A DNA stretch of 64,000 nucleotides from Polyangiaceae bacterium (GTDB taxonomy: Bacteria > Myxococcota_A > Polyangia > Polyangiales > Polyangiaceae), in NCBI GenBank assembly GCA_023150915.1, contig JAKLKA010000011.1, positions 17,656-81,655 on the forward strand, written 5' to 3'. This document shows, in pieces, positions 34,704 through 40,940 of this stretch; the first letter of the stretch is position 1, and every line of letters begins with the position of its first letter. The position numbers and the translations under genes are program-made. Under the pieces are notes generated by a model. That model searched no databases. It was given only the letters and a program-made list of their open reading frames with translations, and had not been told where the DNA came from.

Positions 34704-35065
34704 GCGTGCCGGTGGCGTACTTCCACGACGAGCTCGCGTGCCTCGATGATTTCGTGCGGGCGAGCCGCAGCGAGAAGCCGGAGCTCTTGGACCGAATCGT
34801 CGAGGCCACGCTGAAGCGCACGCTGCCGGGCTTCGAGATCCGCGAGTCGGTGTTTCTTCGGCTCGAGGCCCTTGGTTTCTGGCATGGCTTCGCGCGCGGC
34901 GCGAACCAAGAGTTCGCAGCCTTCTACTACTTCGAAGGCATCGGCGTGGGCGTAGCACACGTCGTCGAGCAGTTGCTCGGGGGCAAGAACCACTTCATTC
35001 GCTTCACGGGTGTGCCGCTCAGCGGTCCGGTGCTTCCCGGGCCGGTCGAGCGCGGCCAGGGGTGA
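34586..35065 (+). CDS. Intact accessory gene of unknown function (159 residues)
   Basis: The GTG at 34586 gives a basic start (GSFGRKIKRSAGRQHKG) and a mostly helical protein with a conserved-looking core (SIEAGVAKLEQLTIDSRD, then FWHGFARGANQEFAAFYYFE). No membrane segment or catalytic motif is recognised. A fragment of a second copy is at 30166, so the gene has been duplicated together with the toxin-antitoxin units and may belong to the same mobile family. It overlaps the tail of the chimeric antitoxin frame. Confidence 0.6.
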   Translation: MGSFGRKIKRSAGRQHKGAESIEAGVAKLEQLTIDSRDLSVPVAYFHDELACLDDFVRASRSEKPELLDRIVEATLKRTLPGFEIRESVFLRLEALGFWHGFARGANQEFAAFYYFEGIGVGVAHVVEQLLGGKNHFIRFTGVPLSGPVLPGPVERGQG

Positions 35066-35133
35066 CAGTTCGCGGGGCCGCGGCAACGTCGTCTCCCGAA
35101 GGAGATTCTTCAACGTCTCCGAGTCGTTCCCTT

Positions 35134-35171
35134 GTGGGTCATGAAGGACTTGAACCTTCAGCCAACGGATT
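35134..35171 (+). repeat. attL-like site: 38-bp copy of the 3' part of tRNA-Lys
   Basis: The 38 bases here are identical to 37767-37804, which cover the acceptor stem, T arm, variable region and 3' anticodon stem of the intact tRNA-Lys(CTT). Identity stops sharply on both sides. This is the usual identity block left when a tyrosine integrase inserts DNA into a tRNA 3' end. Confidence 0.9.
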
Positions 35172-35258
35172 GAAAGTGCTCGGCGGTGGAGACGCGAATC
35201 GAGGGTGATTCCTGCGGGTTGTTGAGATTTCTGGCGAGGGGCGGTGGGACTGGGGGAT

Positions 35259-35274
35259 GGACACGAACGTGTCC
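35259..35274 (+). promoter_or_regulatory. Palindromic operator GGACACGAACGTGTCC
   Basis: It is identical to the palindrome upstream of antitoxin copy 1. It lies 25 bases before the GTG at 35299. About 60 bases further upstream are also similar in the two loci, so the whole promoter region was duplicated. The position argues that the ATG at 35257, which overlaps the operator, is not the start. Confidence 0.7.
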
Positions 35275-35298
35275 CACCCGAGGTGCTACGATGGCGAC

Positions 35299-35529
35299 GT
35301 GACGTTCGACCGCATCACCGTCGACCCGGCCAAGATGGGCGGCCAGCCTTGCATCCGCGGCATGCGGCTCACGGTGAAGCGGGTGCTCGAGGCGCTGGCC
35401 GTGTACCCGAATCCCGCCGAGCTCAAGCAGGAGTACCCCGAGCTCGAGGACGAGGACATCCGCCAGGCCCTGGCGTACGCGGCCACGCTGGTGCCGGGAC
35501 AGCACACGGACGTTCCGGCCGCGTCGTGA
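35299..35529 (+). CDS. DUF433 antitoxin
   Basis: 76 residues from the GTG at 35299; the ATG at 35257 is possible but lies in the operator. The sequence is a full DUF433 domain: FDRITVDPAKMGGQPCIRG, RLTVKRVLEALA and ELEDEDIRQALAYAA. DUF433 proteins are small helix-turn-helix proteins that act as antitoxins and are usually paired with a DUF5615 PIN-like nuclease. The stop overlaps the next gene's start by four bases (GTGA). The palindrome upstream suggests autoregulation. Confidence 0.82.
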   Translation: MTFDRITVDPAKMGGQPCIRGMRLTVKRVLEALAVYPNPAELKQEYPELEDEDIRQALAYAATLVPGQHTDVPAAS

Positions 35530-35769
35530 AGCTGCTCCTCGACCAGGGCCTGCCGCGCGGCGCGTGCCCGCTGCTCGCAGCCCAAGGGCACGACGTCCTT
35601 CACGTTGGTGGGATTGGCCTTGCCGCCGCGTCGCGCCGAAGCGTTCGCCGCGCTCCTGGCCAAAGTCATTGCCCAGTCGGCGATCGCTTTGAACGCGGGC
35701 GCGATGGTCACGGTCGGTCCTGACGGCGCGACCATCCGCGAACGAGGACTGCCGTTGCGGCGACCATGA
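35526..35769 (+). pseudogene. DUF5615 PIN-like toxin with internal deletion
   Basis: The GTG at 35526 begins a typical DUF5615 start, KLLLDQGLPRGACPLLAAQG, then HDVLHVGGIGLAAA. The expected core (the stretch with a TxDxDF-like motif, about 35-45 residues) is absent. The sequence jumps, in another frame, to the family's C-terminal part: RRAEAFAALLAKVIAQSAI, then GAMVTVGPDGATIRERGLP and a stop at 35769. A GCCGCCG/CGCCG microhomology sits at the junction near 35620. The toxin must be inactive, leaving its DUF433 partner alone. Confidence 0.75.
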
Positions 35770-36035
35770 AGACCGCGGCCACCATCGAGGTCACCGTCCC
35801 GGAGAACCGGAAGCTCGAGCTAGAGCTTCCGCCCGAGGTGCCGGCGGGGAAGGCGAAGCTCTTGGTGATGGTCGAGGAGCAGGTCGAAGGGCGCGAGCTA
35901 CCCGCGGCCACGGTCGAGTCGGTCGACGGGCGGCTGCGACTCGTGCTTCCGGAGGGCGCAGACATCGACTGGGAGCAGGTCAGCCTGAAGCGCTCCCGGG
36001 ATGAACGCACCAAGAAGCTGCTGGGGATGGGGTGA
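35766..36035 (+). CDS. VapB-like antitoxin, copy 3
   Basis: 89 residues from an ATG that overlaps the stop of the broken DUF5615 frame. The first 40 residues match copies 1 and 2. The rest (ESVDGRLRLVLPEGADIDWE, then SRDERTKKLLGMG) is complete and ends in the same type of toxin-binding tail as copy 1. It overlaps the PIN gene by four bases. It has no promoter of its own and may be read from the DUF433 promoter. Confidence 0.78.
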   Translation: MKTAATIEVTVPENRKLELELPPEVPAGKAKLLVMVEEQVEGRELPAATVESVDGRLRLVLPEGADIDWEQVSLKRSRDERTKKLLGMG

Positions 36036-36220
36036 ACGTTCGGGTCGCGTTCGATGCGTCGAGCCTGTTGCCCCTAGTTCTGCCCGGGCACCCGCGCTAC
36101 GACTGGATGAAGCCCTGGGATGAGGCAGTGCGAGCCGGCCGCATTGCCGGGGTGGTCCTGGCGCACGCGCGTGCTGAGCTGTTCGCGACTGCGACAGCGA
36201 TCCCGGAATCCGCATCGGAG
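36032..36220 (+). pseudogene. Truncated PIN-domain toxin
   Basis: From the GTG at 36032 the frame reads VRVAFDASSLLPLVLPGHP and ends recognisably with LAHARAELFATATAIP, the first half of a PIN domain with its first Asp and Glu. After about 60 of roughly 135 residues it runs into a ribosome site and the start of another DUF433 gene, so the second half with the other acidic residues is missing. The frame stays open to 36316 with unrelated sequence. No nuclease activity is expected. Confidence 0.72.
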
Positions 36221-36233
36221 GTTTACTGTATCC

Positions 36234-36350
36234 GTGGCGTCCGACCGCATCACCATCGACCCTGCCAAAATGGGTGGTCGGTCGAGAGGGTACCGCGGAC
36301 GCGCGCTACCGCCTAACCCCCGCCCGGCGGTGGTAGGTCGCGCGGCGTGA
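36234..36350 (+). pseudogene. DUF433 N-terminal remnant
   Basis: A GGAGG at 36217-36221 is followed by a GTG and VASDRITIDPAKMGG, the opening of a DUF433 protein (compare FDRITVDPAKMGG at 35299). It then leaves the family within about fifteen codons and stops at 36350 after 38 residues. It marks another recombination point, between the truncated PIN gene and the integrase. Confidence 0.7.
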
Positions 36351-36456
36351 TAGCAAAAGGGCGCGCGAGCAGAAGCGGCACGCCGACGACGAGCCGGGCG
36401 CAAGCGAGAAGAAGAGACCGTTCCGCGTCTACCCGTCACCGCGTGGTTGCGGATTC

Positions 36457-37608
36457 ATGGTGAAGTACTACGACGGCCAAGGCGTTCGTCGGTCGCACCG
36501 AATCCCCGCTGACCTCGCGCCTGCAGTCACTTCGCTCGCGGACTCCGAAGCGCATGCTGACTCCTGGTACCATCGCGAGATCCTGGGGCGTGGTGCCGCG
36601 CCACCTCGCGACAGGGTTCGAACCGCGCTGCTCTCGCCCGAGATGACCCTCGAGCAATTCGGCGCGTGTTGGACCTCAGGCGAGCTCGCGCGTCGGTTCC
36701 CGGACCACGTCGCGCTCAAGAAGACCGCGAACGACGACGCCAGCCGCTTCAGGAACTACGTCTATCCGGTCATCGGGACCGAACCAATGCGAAGGTTCGA
36801 GGGACGTCGCGGGGTAGAGCTGGTCGAGCAGGTGCTGAACTGCTTGCCACCGCTGGGGCCGACCTTCAGCCGCAGCTCACGCCGCCAGGTGATCCAGTCG
36901 GTGCACCGGTTGTTGACGTTGGCCGTGTATCCCGCGAAGGTCCTCAGCGCGAACCCGTTGCCGAGGGGGTTCGTGCCAAAGACCGGTGACGAGAAGGCGA
37001 AGGCCTATCTGTTCCCCGACGAGGACGCGAAGTTGATGGCCTGCGTCGCCGTGCCGCTTCCCGAGCGCCTGCTGTACGGAATCCTGGCCCGCGAAGGAAT
37101 GCGCGTATCCGAGCTGCTGGATTTGACGTGGGCGGATCTCGACCTCGAGCGCGGGATGCTCTTCCTGGACCAGAACAAGACCGACGATGCACGGTCGTGG
37201 GCGCTGGACCCTGGCGTGGCAGAGGCCCTGCGCCGCTGGCGAGATCGCTTCGCCGGGTCCGCGCGCCCCGAGAGATCGGTGCTGTCCCATCGGAAGTGGA
37301 CCGTCGACCGCTTTGGCGTCGCAGGCCGCCTGCGCGACTACCTGAAGGAGGCCGGCGTCACCCGGGTCCAGCTCTTCGAGTCCAACGACAAGAGGGGTCC
37401 GCTTCGAGCGCATGATCTGAGGGCCAGCTTCGTCACCGTGAACTTGGCGCTCGGCAAGACCGAGGCCTGGATCACCGACCGGACCGGTCACCGTTCGTCG
37501 CAGATGATCTACCGGTACAAGCGCGCCGCGCGCACCCACGCCGAGCTGAACTTGGGCGGCTTCCTGCCTCTCCACGAGGCCATCCCCGAGCTCGCTCGAG
37601 CCGCATGA
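36457..37608 (+). CDS. Tyrosine recombinase (phage-type integrase), 5' end probably lost
   Basis: 383 residues from the ATG at 36457. The catalytic domain is complete: Arg I in REGMRVSELLDLTW (near residue 215), the HxxR box in AHDLRASFVT (near 317), the third-box His in TGHRSSQMIYRYKR (near 343) and the nucleophile Tyr at about 352. Integrases of this kind insert elements into tRNA 3' ends, and this one points at tRNA-Lys 160 bases away. Protein-like sequence continues in frame upstream (KKRPFRVYPSPRGCGF) for 40 codons without any ATG, GTG or TTG, so the native start seems to have been removed by the junction near 36330. Confidence 0.88.
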   Translation: MVKYYDGQGVRRSHRIPADLAPAVTSLADSEAHADSWYHREILGRGAAPPRDRVRTALLSPEMTLEQFGACWTSGELARRFPDHVALKKTANDDASRFRNYVYPVIGTEPMRRFEGRRGVELVEQVLNCLPPLGPTFSRSSRRQVIQSVHRLLTLAVYPAKVLSANPLPRGFVPKTGDEKAKAYLFPDEDAKLMACVAVPLPERLLYGILAREGMRVSELLDLTWADLDLERGMLFLDQNKTDDARSWALDPGVAEALRRWRDRFAGSARPERSVLSHRKWTVDRFGVAGRLRDYLKEAGVTRVQLFESNDKRGPLRAHDLRASFVTVNLALGKTEAWITDRTGHRSSQMIYRYKRAARTHAELNLGGFLPLHEAIPELARAA

Positions 37609-37766
37609 GCCGCCCCGCGTGCTCATACGCGAAGGTGTTCGGTGGCACGGTGGTCTCCGCGTCGCGAGCGGCCACCGTGTCACTGCGCCTTCGCAGCGGT
37701 TGTCTCGGCATTGTCTCGAGCTGTCTCGGCCTAGCGTTCGGTTCGCCGTTATCCGAAGCGATCTTC

Positions 37767-37804
37767 GTGGGTCATGAAGGACTTGAACCTTCAGCCAACG
37801 GATT
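37767..37804 (+). repeat. attR-like site inside tRNA-Lys
   Basis: This is the right-hand partner of the 38-bp repeat at 35134. It covers the 3' half of the tRNA from the discriminator into the anticodon loop. Confidence 0.9.
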
Positions 37805-37840
37805 AAGAGTCCGCTGCTCTACCAATTGAGCTAATGACCC
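37768..37840 (-). tRNA. tRNA-Lys(CTT)
   Basis: 73 bases that fold as a full cloverleaf on the minus strand. The acceptor stem is GGGTCAT/ATGACCC with discriminator A, the D arm is AGCTCAATTGGTAGAGC, the anticodon loop is CTCTTAA and the T arm is GAAGG-TTCAAGT-CCTTC. CCA is not encoded. Its 3' 37 bases are duplicated at 35134, so it is the target of the integrated element and was rebuilt on insertion. Confidence 0.95.
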
Positions 37841-37928
37841 ATCCTGGTCGCGTTTCCGCGTTCAGGGAGGCCCGCTATTACCACGGTGGTTTTCTGCGTC
37901 AAGCGGAGGATTTCACGCTCGCGTCGGG

Positions 37929-38002
37929 CGCGCCCCGTAGGATTCGAACCTACGACCGTCGGATCCGAAGTCCGAAGCTCTATCCAGCTGAGCTAGGGGC
38001 GC
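37929..38002 (-). tRNA. tRNA-Arg(TCG)
   Basis: 74 bases on the minus strand. The acceptor stem is GCGCCCC/GGGGCGC with discriminator G, the D arm is AGCTCAGCTGGATAGAGC, the anticodon stem-loop is TCGGA-CTTCGGA-TCCGA, and the T arm is GTAGG-TTCGAAT-CCTAC. It lies 88 bases upstream of tRNA-Lys in its direction of transcription, so the two may share a transcript. Confidence 0.93.
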
Positions 38003-38112
38003 TCTGAGGCGCCCTTCATCCCGCGCCCGGCGCCGCTCGTCAAGTCCGCCGCAGCTCGTCGAGCCCGGCGCCTCTCGTCAAGCCTGGCGCGTTGTTCTAG
38101 CGTCCCGGGCGC

Positions 38113-39762
38113 ATGCCCAGCGCCTCGGTGCCCCCGCCCGCGGAGGCGATTCAGCCCGAGCGCGTGGTCGACCCCGATGGGTGGCTGGTGGTCGTGTCGT
38201 GGGCGGTGGTGGTGCTGTCGGCTGCGCAGATCGTGCTCCTCTCGTTCGGGCGCGACCAGGGGATCTACGCCACGGTGGCCGACGGGATCCTGCGGGGGCA
38301 GATGCCGTACCGCGACGTCTGGGATTTCAAGCCACCGGGGATCTTCCTGGTGTACGCGCTGGCGCAGGCGGCGTTCGGCAAGACCATGCTCGCCGTGCGC
38401 CTGGTCGAGGTGGCCGGCCTGGTCGGCATGGTGTTCGGCTTCATGCGTCTGACCGAGACGTTCTTCGGCGTCCGGCGCGTGGGCGTGGTCGGCGGCGCGG
38501 TGGCGGCGCTGATCCACGCGCAGCTCGAGTTCTGGCACAGCGGGCAGCCCGAGACGTTCGGCGGGTTCTTGACGGTCTGGGCCCTGGTGCTCACCGCCAG
38601 CGAGGGCAAGCGCAGCCGCCGGCTGTGGCGGTGGCTGGCCGTCGGTGCGCTGTTCGGCGGCGCGTTCTTGCTCAAGCCCCCACTCGGGGGCGGCGCGCTG
38701 GCCTGCGCGGCGTTCCTGGCCCGCGATCAGTGGGCGCGCGAGGCGAAGTGGCGCGCCGCGGTGCTGCCCTTCGTGGTGGTGGGGCTCGGAAGCCTGCTGC
38801 CTCTCGTGCTGTGCGGCCTGTGGTTCAAGTCACGCGGCGCGTGGGACGCGCTCTCGTGGACGCTGTTCGAGTTCACGCCCGGCTACACCAAGCTCGGGTG
38901 GACCAACCGCAGCGCACCCGAGATGTTCTACTGGGGGCTGGAAGAGCTGTTCTTCCGCTTCTCGGCCGTGGGGGCCTTCGGCTTCATCGCTGCCATCGTG
39001 ATCCGGCCGATGCACGAGCACGAGCGGCGTGGCGTGTTCCTGGTGCTGGGCGTGATGGCGATTCACCTGGCGGGCATCGCCATGCAGGGCAAGTTCTTCC
39101 AGTACCACTACGCCGCAACCCTGCCGCTTCTGGCGCTCTTGGGTGGGCTGGGGCTGTACAAGCTGTGGCGGCGCACGCTGGCGGCGGGGCTCAGCGGCGT
39201 CTTGGCCTTCGTGGGGTTCGTGCTGGTGGCCGGCAGCATGCGGATCGCCGTGCGCGATCTGGGCAGCTTCTGGGATCGCGCGGTGCTGCGCACCGGCTAC
39301 CTGCTGCGCACCGGTCCGATCCGCTCGCGCGAGCTGCTCGACAAAGAGCTGTATCGCGTCGCGGACTACAACCTGGACGCGAACCGTTTGGTGGCGCTCG
39401 AGGTGGCGCGGCGCACACCGCCGGGCGCGAAGATCTTCGTGTGGGGGTTCGAGCCCGGCATCTACTGGATGGCCGATCGGCCGCCGGCCACGCGCTACGT
39501 CTACGACGTGGCGCAGCGGGTGTCGTGGGGGCGCGAGCGCGCACAGCGCGAGCTGATGGCCGACCTGGCGAAGAACCCGCCGGCGCTGGTGGTGGTGCAG
39601 CACGGCGACCGCTTCAGCTGGGTCACCGGCGACGACTTCGACTCGGCCGAGGCGCTGCCGCACTTCCACGATCTGGCACGCCTGGTCGAGCGCGACTTCC
39701 GGCTCGTGACCACCATCGAGGACTTCGACGTGTACGAGCGTCGGCCTGCGCCGGGGGGCTGA
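38113..39762 (+). CDS. Polytopic membrane glycosyltransferase, GT39/PMT-like
   Basis: 549 residues from an ATG. About ten to eleven helices. The first periplasmic loop has GRDQGIYATVADGILRG and PYRDVWDFKPPGIFLVY, which match the acidic D-x motif and the KPP loop of GT39-type enzymes (ArnT/PMT) that take a sugar from a polyprenyl phosphate. A soluble C-terminal domain of about 120 residues (KIFVWGFEPGIYWMADRPP) is common in bacterial members. A dolichol-phosphate-mannose-type synthase 4.4 kb downstream could supply the donor. Acceptor unknown. Confidence 0.83.
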   Translation: MPSASVPPPAEAIQPERVVDPDGWLVVVSWAVVVLSAAQIVLLSFGRDQGIYATVADGILRGQMPYRDVWDFKPPGIFLVYALAQAAFGKTMLAVRLVEVAGLVGMVFGFMRLTETFFGVRRVGVVGGAVAALIHAQLEFWHSGQPETFGGFLTVWALVLTASEGKRSRRLWRWLAVGALFGGAFLLKPPLGGGALACAAFLARDQWAREAKWRAAVLPFVVVGLGSLLPLVLCGLWFKSRGAWDALSWTLFEFTPGYTKLGWTNRSAPEMFYWGLEELFFRFSAVGAFGFIAAIVIRPMHEHERRGVFLVLGVMAIHLAGIAMQGKFFQYHYAATLPLLALLGGLGLYKLWRRTLAAGLSGVLAFVGFVLVAGSMRIAVRDLGSFWDRAVLRTGYLLRTGPIRSRELLDKELYRVADYNLDANRLVALEVARRTPPGAKIFVWGFEPGIYWMADRPPATRYVYDVAQRVSWGRERAQRELMADLAKNPPALVVVQHGDRFSWVTGDDFDSAEALPHFHDLARLVERDFRLVTTIEDFDVYERRPAPGG

Positions 39763-39789
39763 CCGAACCCCGCCCTCGCCCCGCAGGTG

Positions 39790-40179
39790 CTAGCCCGCGT
39801 ACTTCCGGGCGAGCTCGAAGCGCGAGCGCACGCCGGCCTTGCGCAGCACCGAGGCGACCTGGTTGGCCACCGTGCGCACCGCCACCCCACGGCTGAGGGC
39901 GATCTCGCGATTGCTCAGCCCCGCGAGCAGGCCGGCGGCGATGGCCTGCTCGGTGGTCGTGAGGCTCTCGGGCAGCGCCGGCACCGCTGCCGGGTACGAG
40001 AGCACCAGAAATTCCGCTTCGCCCACCGTGAAACTGGCGGCCCGCAGCCCACTCGGCGGTGGCAGGCTCGAGTCCTCTGCCTCTGCCTCTGCCCCAGCCC
40101 CAGCCGCCGCCTCTGTGACCGCCTCTGTGACCGCCTCTGCGACCGCCGCCGCGCCCACGCCCCGAATCGTTCCCCGCAT
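39790..40179 (-). CDS. Small LuxR-type HTH regulator
   Basis: 129 residues. The first 45 residues are Ala/Glu low complexity. The last 65 form a LuxR/GerE helix-turn-helix: LTTTEQAIAAGLLAGLSNRE, then RTVANQVASVLRKAGVRSR. No receiver, PAS or other sensor domain is present, so control must be by expression level or through partners. It lies 41 bases downstream of a second regulator of the same type and is probably co-transcribed with it. The convergent glycosyltransferase ends 27 bases away. Confidence 0.83.
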   Translation of the reverse strand: MRGTIRGVGAAAVAEAVTEAVTEAAAGAGAEAEAEDSSLPPPSGLRAASFTVGEAEFLVLSYPAAVPALPESLTTTEQAIAAGLLAGLSNREIALSRGVAVRTVANQVASVLRKAGVRSRFELARKYAG

Positions 40180-40220
40180 AATCTGTCAGGCTAGGGGCGG
40201 GGGCAGGGCACGGACAATGG

Positions 40221-40835
40221 TCATTTCTTCTCGGTCGGCTTCCCGGACCGAGCGTTCGGCGCGGCGCGGGTGCGCGGCTTGCGGGTTGTCCGCGACGGCG
40301 GCGGAGAAGAGGGATCGGCGTGCGCGCCCGGTTCGGCGTGCGCGCCCGGTTTGGCGTGCGCGCCCGGTTTGGCGTGCGCGCCCGGTTCGGCGTGCGCGCC
40401 AGGCTCGGAGGCCCCGCCGACCGGCCCCGCCGCGCTGCCCAGGACCGCGACCAGCTCGGCCTGATTCTCGAGCCCGAGCTTGAAGAGCGCGCGCTGCAAT
40501 GATTTCGCGACGGTGGAGATGCTGACGCCCAGGGCCGGCGCGATGTCCTTGAGCTGCGCGCCGCGCACGCGGTGTTGAACGGCCGCAAGCTCGCGCGGGG
40601 TGAGCGGGGCCACGCCGGCCTGCGTGGGGTTCTCGGTGCGGCGGGCCACGATGAATCGGCGGCCGTCCCGGTCGAAGCGGCTCACGACCCGCACGCGCCC
40701 CGCGATCAGGTCATTCCAGGCCGCTTCCGACGAGCTGCCTTGTCCCTTGCGCACGCGCGAGCGCTGACGGTCCACGGCGTACGCCACGTCACCGATCCAC
40801 TCGCCTTCCGGCCCCGCAGGCCCCTCGCGCACCAT
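40221..40835 (-). CDS. LuxR-type HTH regulator with PGAHA-repeat tail
   Basis: 204 residues. An N-terminal domain of about 70 residues (AWNDLIAGRVRVVSRFDRDG) is followed by a LuxR-type helix-turn-helix near residues 77-135 (LTPRELAAVQHRVRGAQLKD, STVAKSLQRALFKLG). The C-terminal 65 residues are disordered, with five PGAHA(E/K) repeats and a Lys/Arg-rich end. GGGGGGAG precedes the ATG. It heads the two-gene unit with the regulator at 39790. Partner pairs of short LuxR-like proteins probably form heterodimers, but this is inference. Confidence 0.8.
   Translation of the reverse strand: MVREGPAGPEGEWIGDVAYAVDRQRSRVRKGQGSSSEAAWNDLIAGRVRVVSRFDRDGRRFIVARRTENPTQAGVAPLTPRELAAVQHRVRGAQLKDIAPALGVSISTVAKSLQRALFKLGLENQAELVAVLGSAAGPVGGASEPGAHAEPGAHAKPGAHAKPGAHAEPGAHADPSSPPPSRTTRKPRTRAAPNARSGKPTEKK
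40318..40408 (-). repeat. 18-bp tandem repeat encoding PGAHA(E/K)
   Basis: About five units of ggcgtgcgcgcccggttc with one- or two-base changes, in frame within the regulator's tail. Each unit adds six residues. Alternating Glu and Lys codons come from single G/A changes. Confidence 0.8.
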
Positions 40836-40940
40836 GCTCCCCCCCCTCGGATATCAGCTGGGGGCCGACGCATTCCATGGTCATTTTTTCAACGAGCGAG
40901 CGAGGTCACCCGTTTGGGTGAGGCCCGTGGGGGTGGGCGC

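Larger units (their letters stand above)
35134..37804. mobile_element. Small integrated element at tRNA-Lys, bounded by 38-bp direct repeats
   Basis: The repeats are 2,633 bp apart. Inside are a DUF433/DUF5615 pair, a VapB-like antitoxin with a cut PIN toxin, a second DUF433 start and a tyrosine integrase beside the tRNA, transcribed toward it. That is the standard arrangement of tRNA-targeting integrative elements. Nothing for replication or transfer is present, so this is either a worn-down island or a minimal satellite. Related toxin-antitoxin copies lie outside it to the left, which hints at earlier insertions at the same place. Confidence 0.8.

Noticed and set aside
37605..37829. A 74-codon frame ending VGHEGLEPSANGLRVRCSTN
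   Set aside because: The end is translated antisense tRNA-Lys, a frequent annotation error, and the start is the tail of the integrase region.
40206..40890. TGGTCATTT seen near both ends of the LuxR gene as a possible operator pair
   Set aside because: One copy is simply the stop codon region of the gene; a shared 9-mer alone is not enough evidence.
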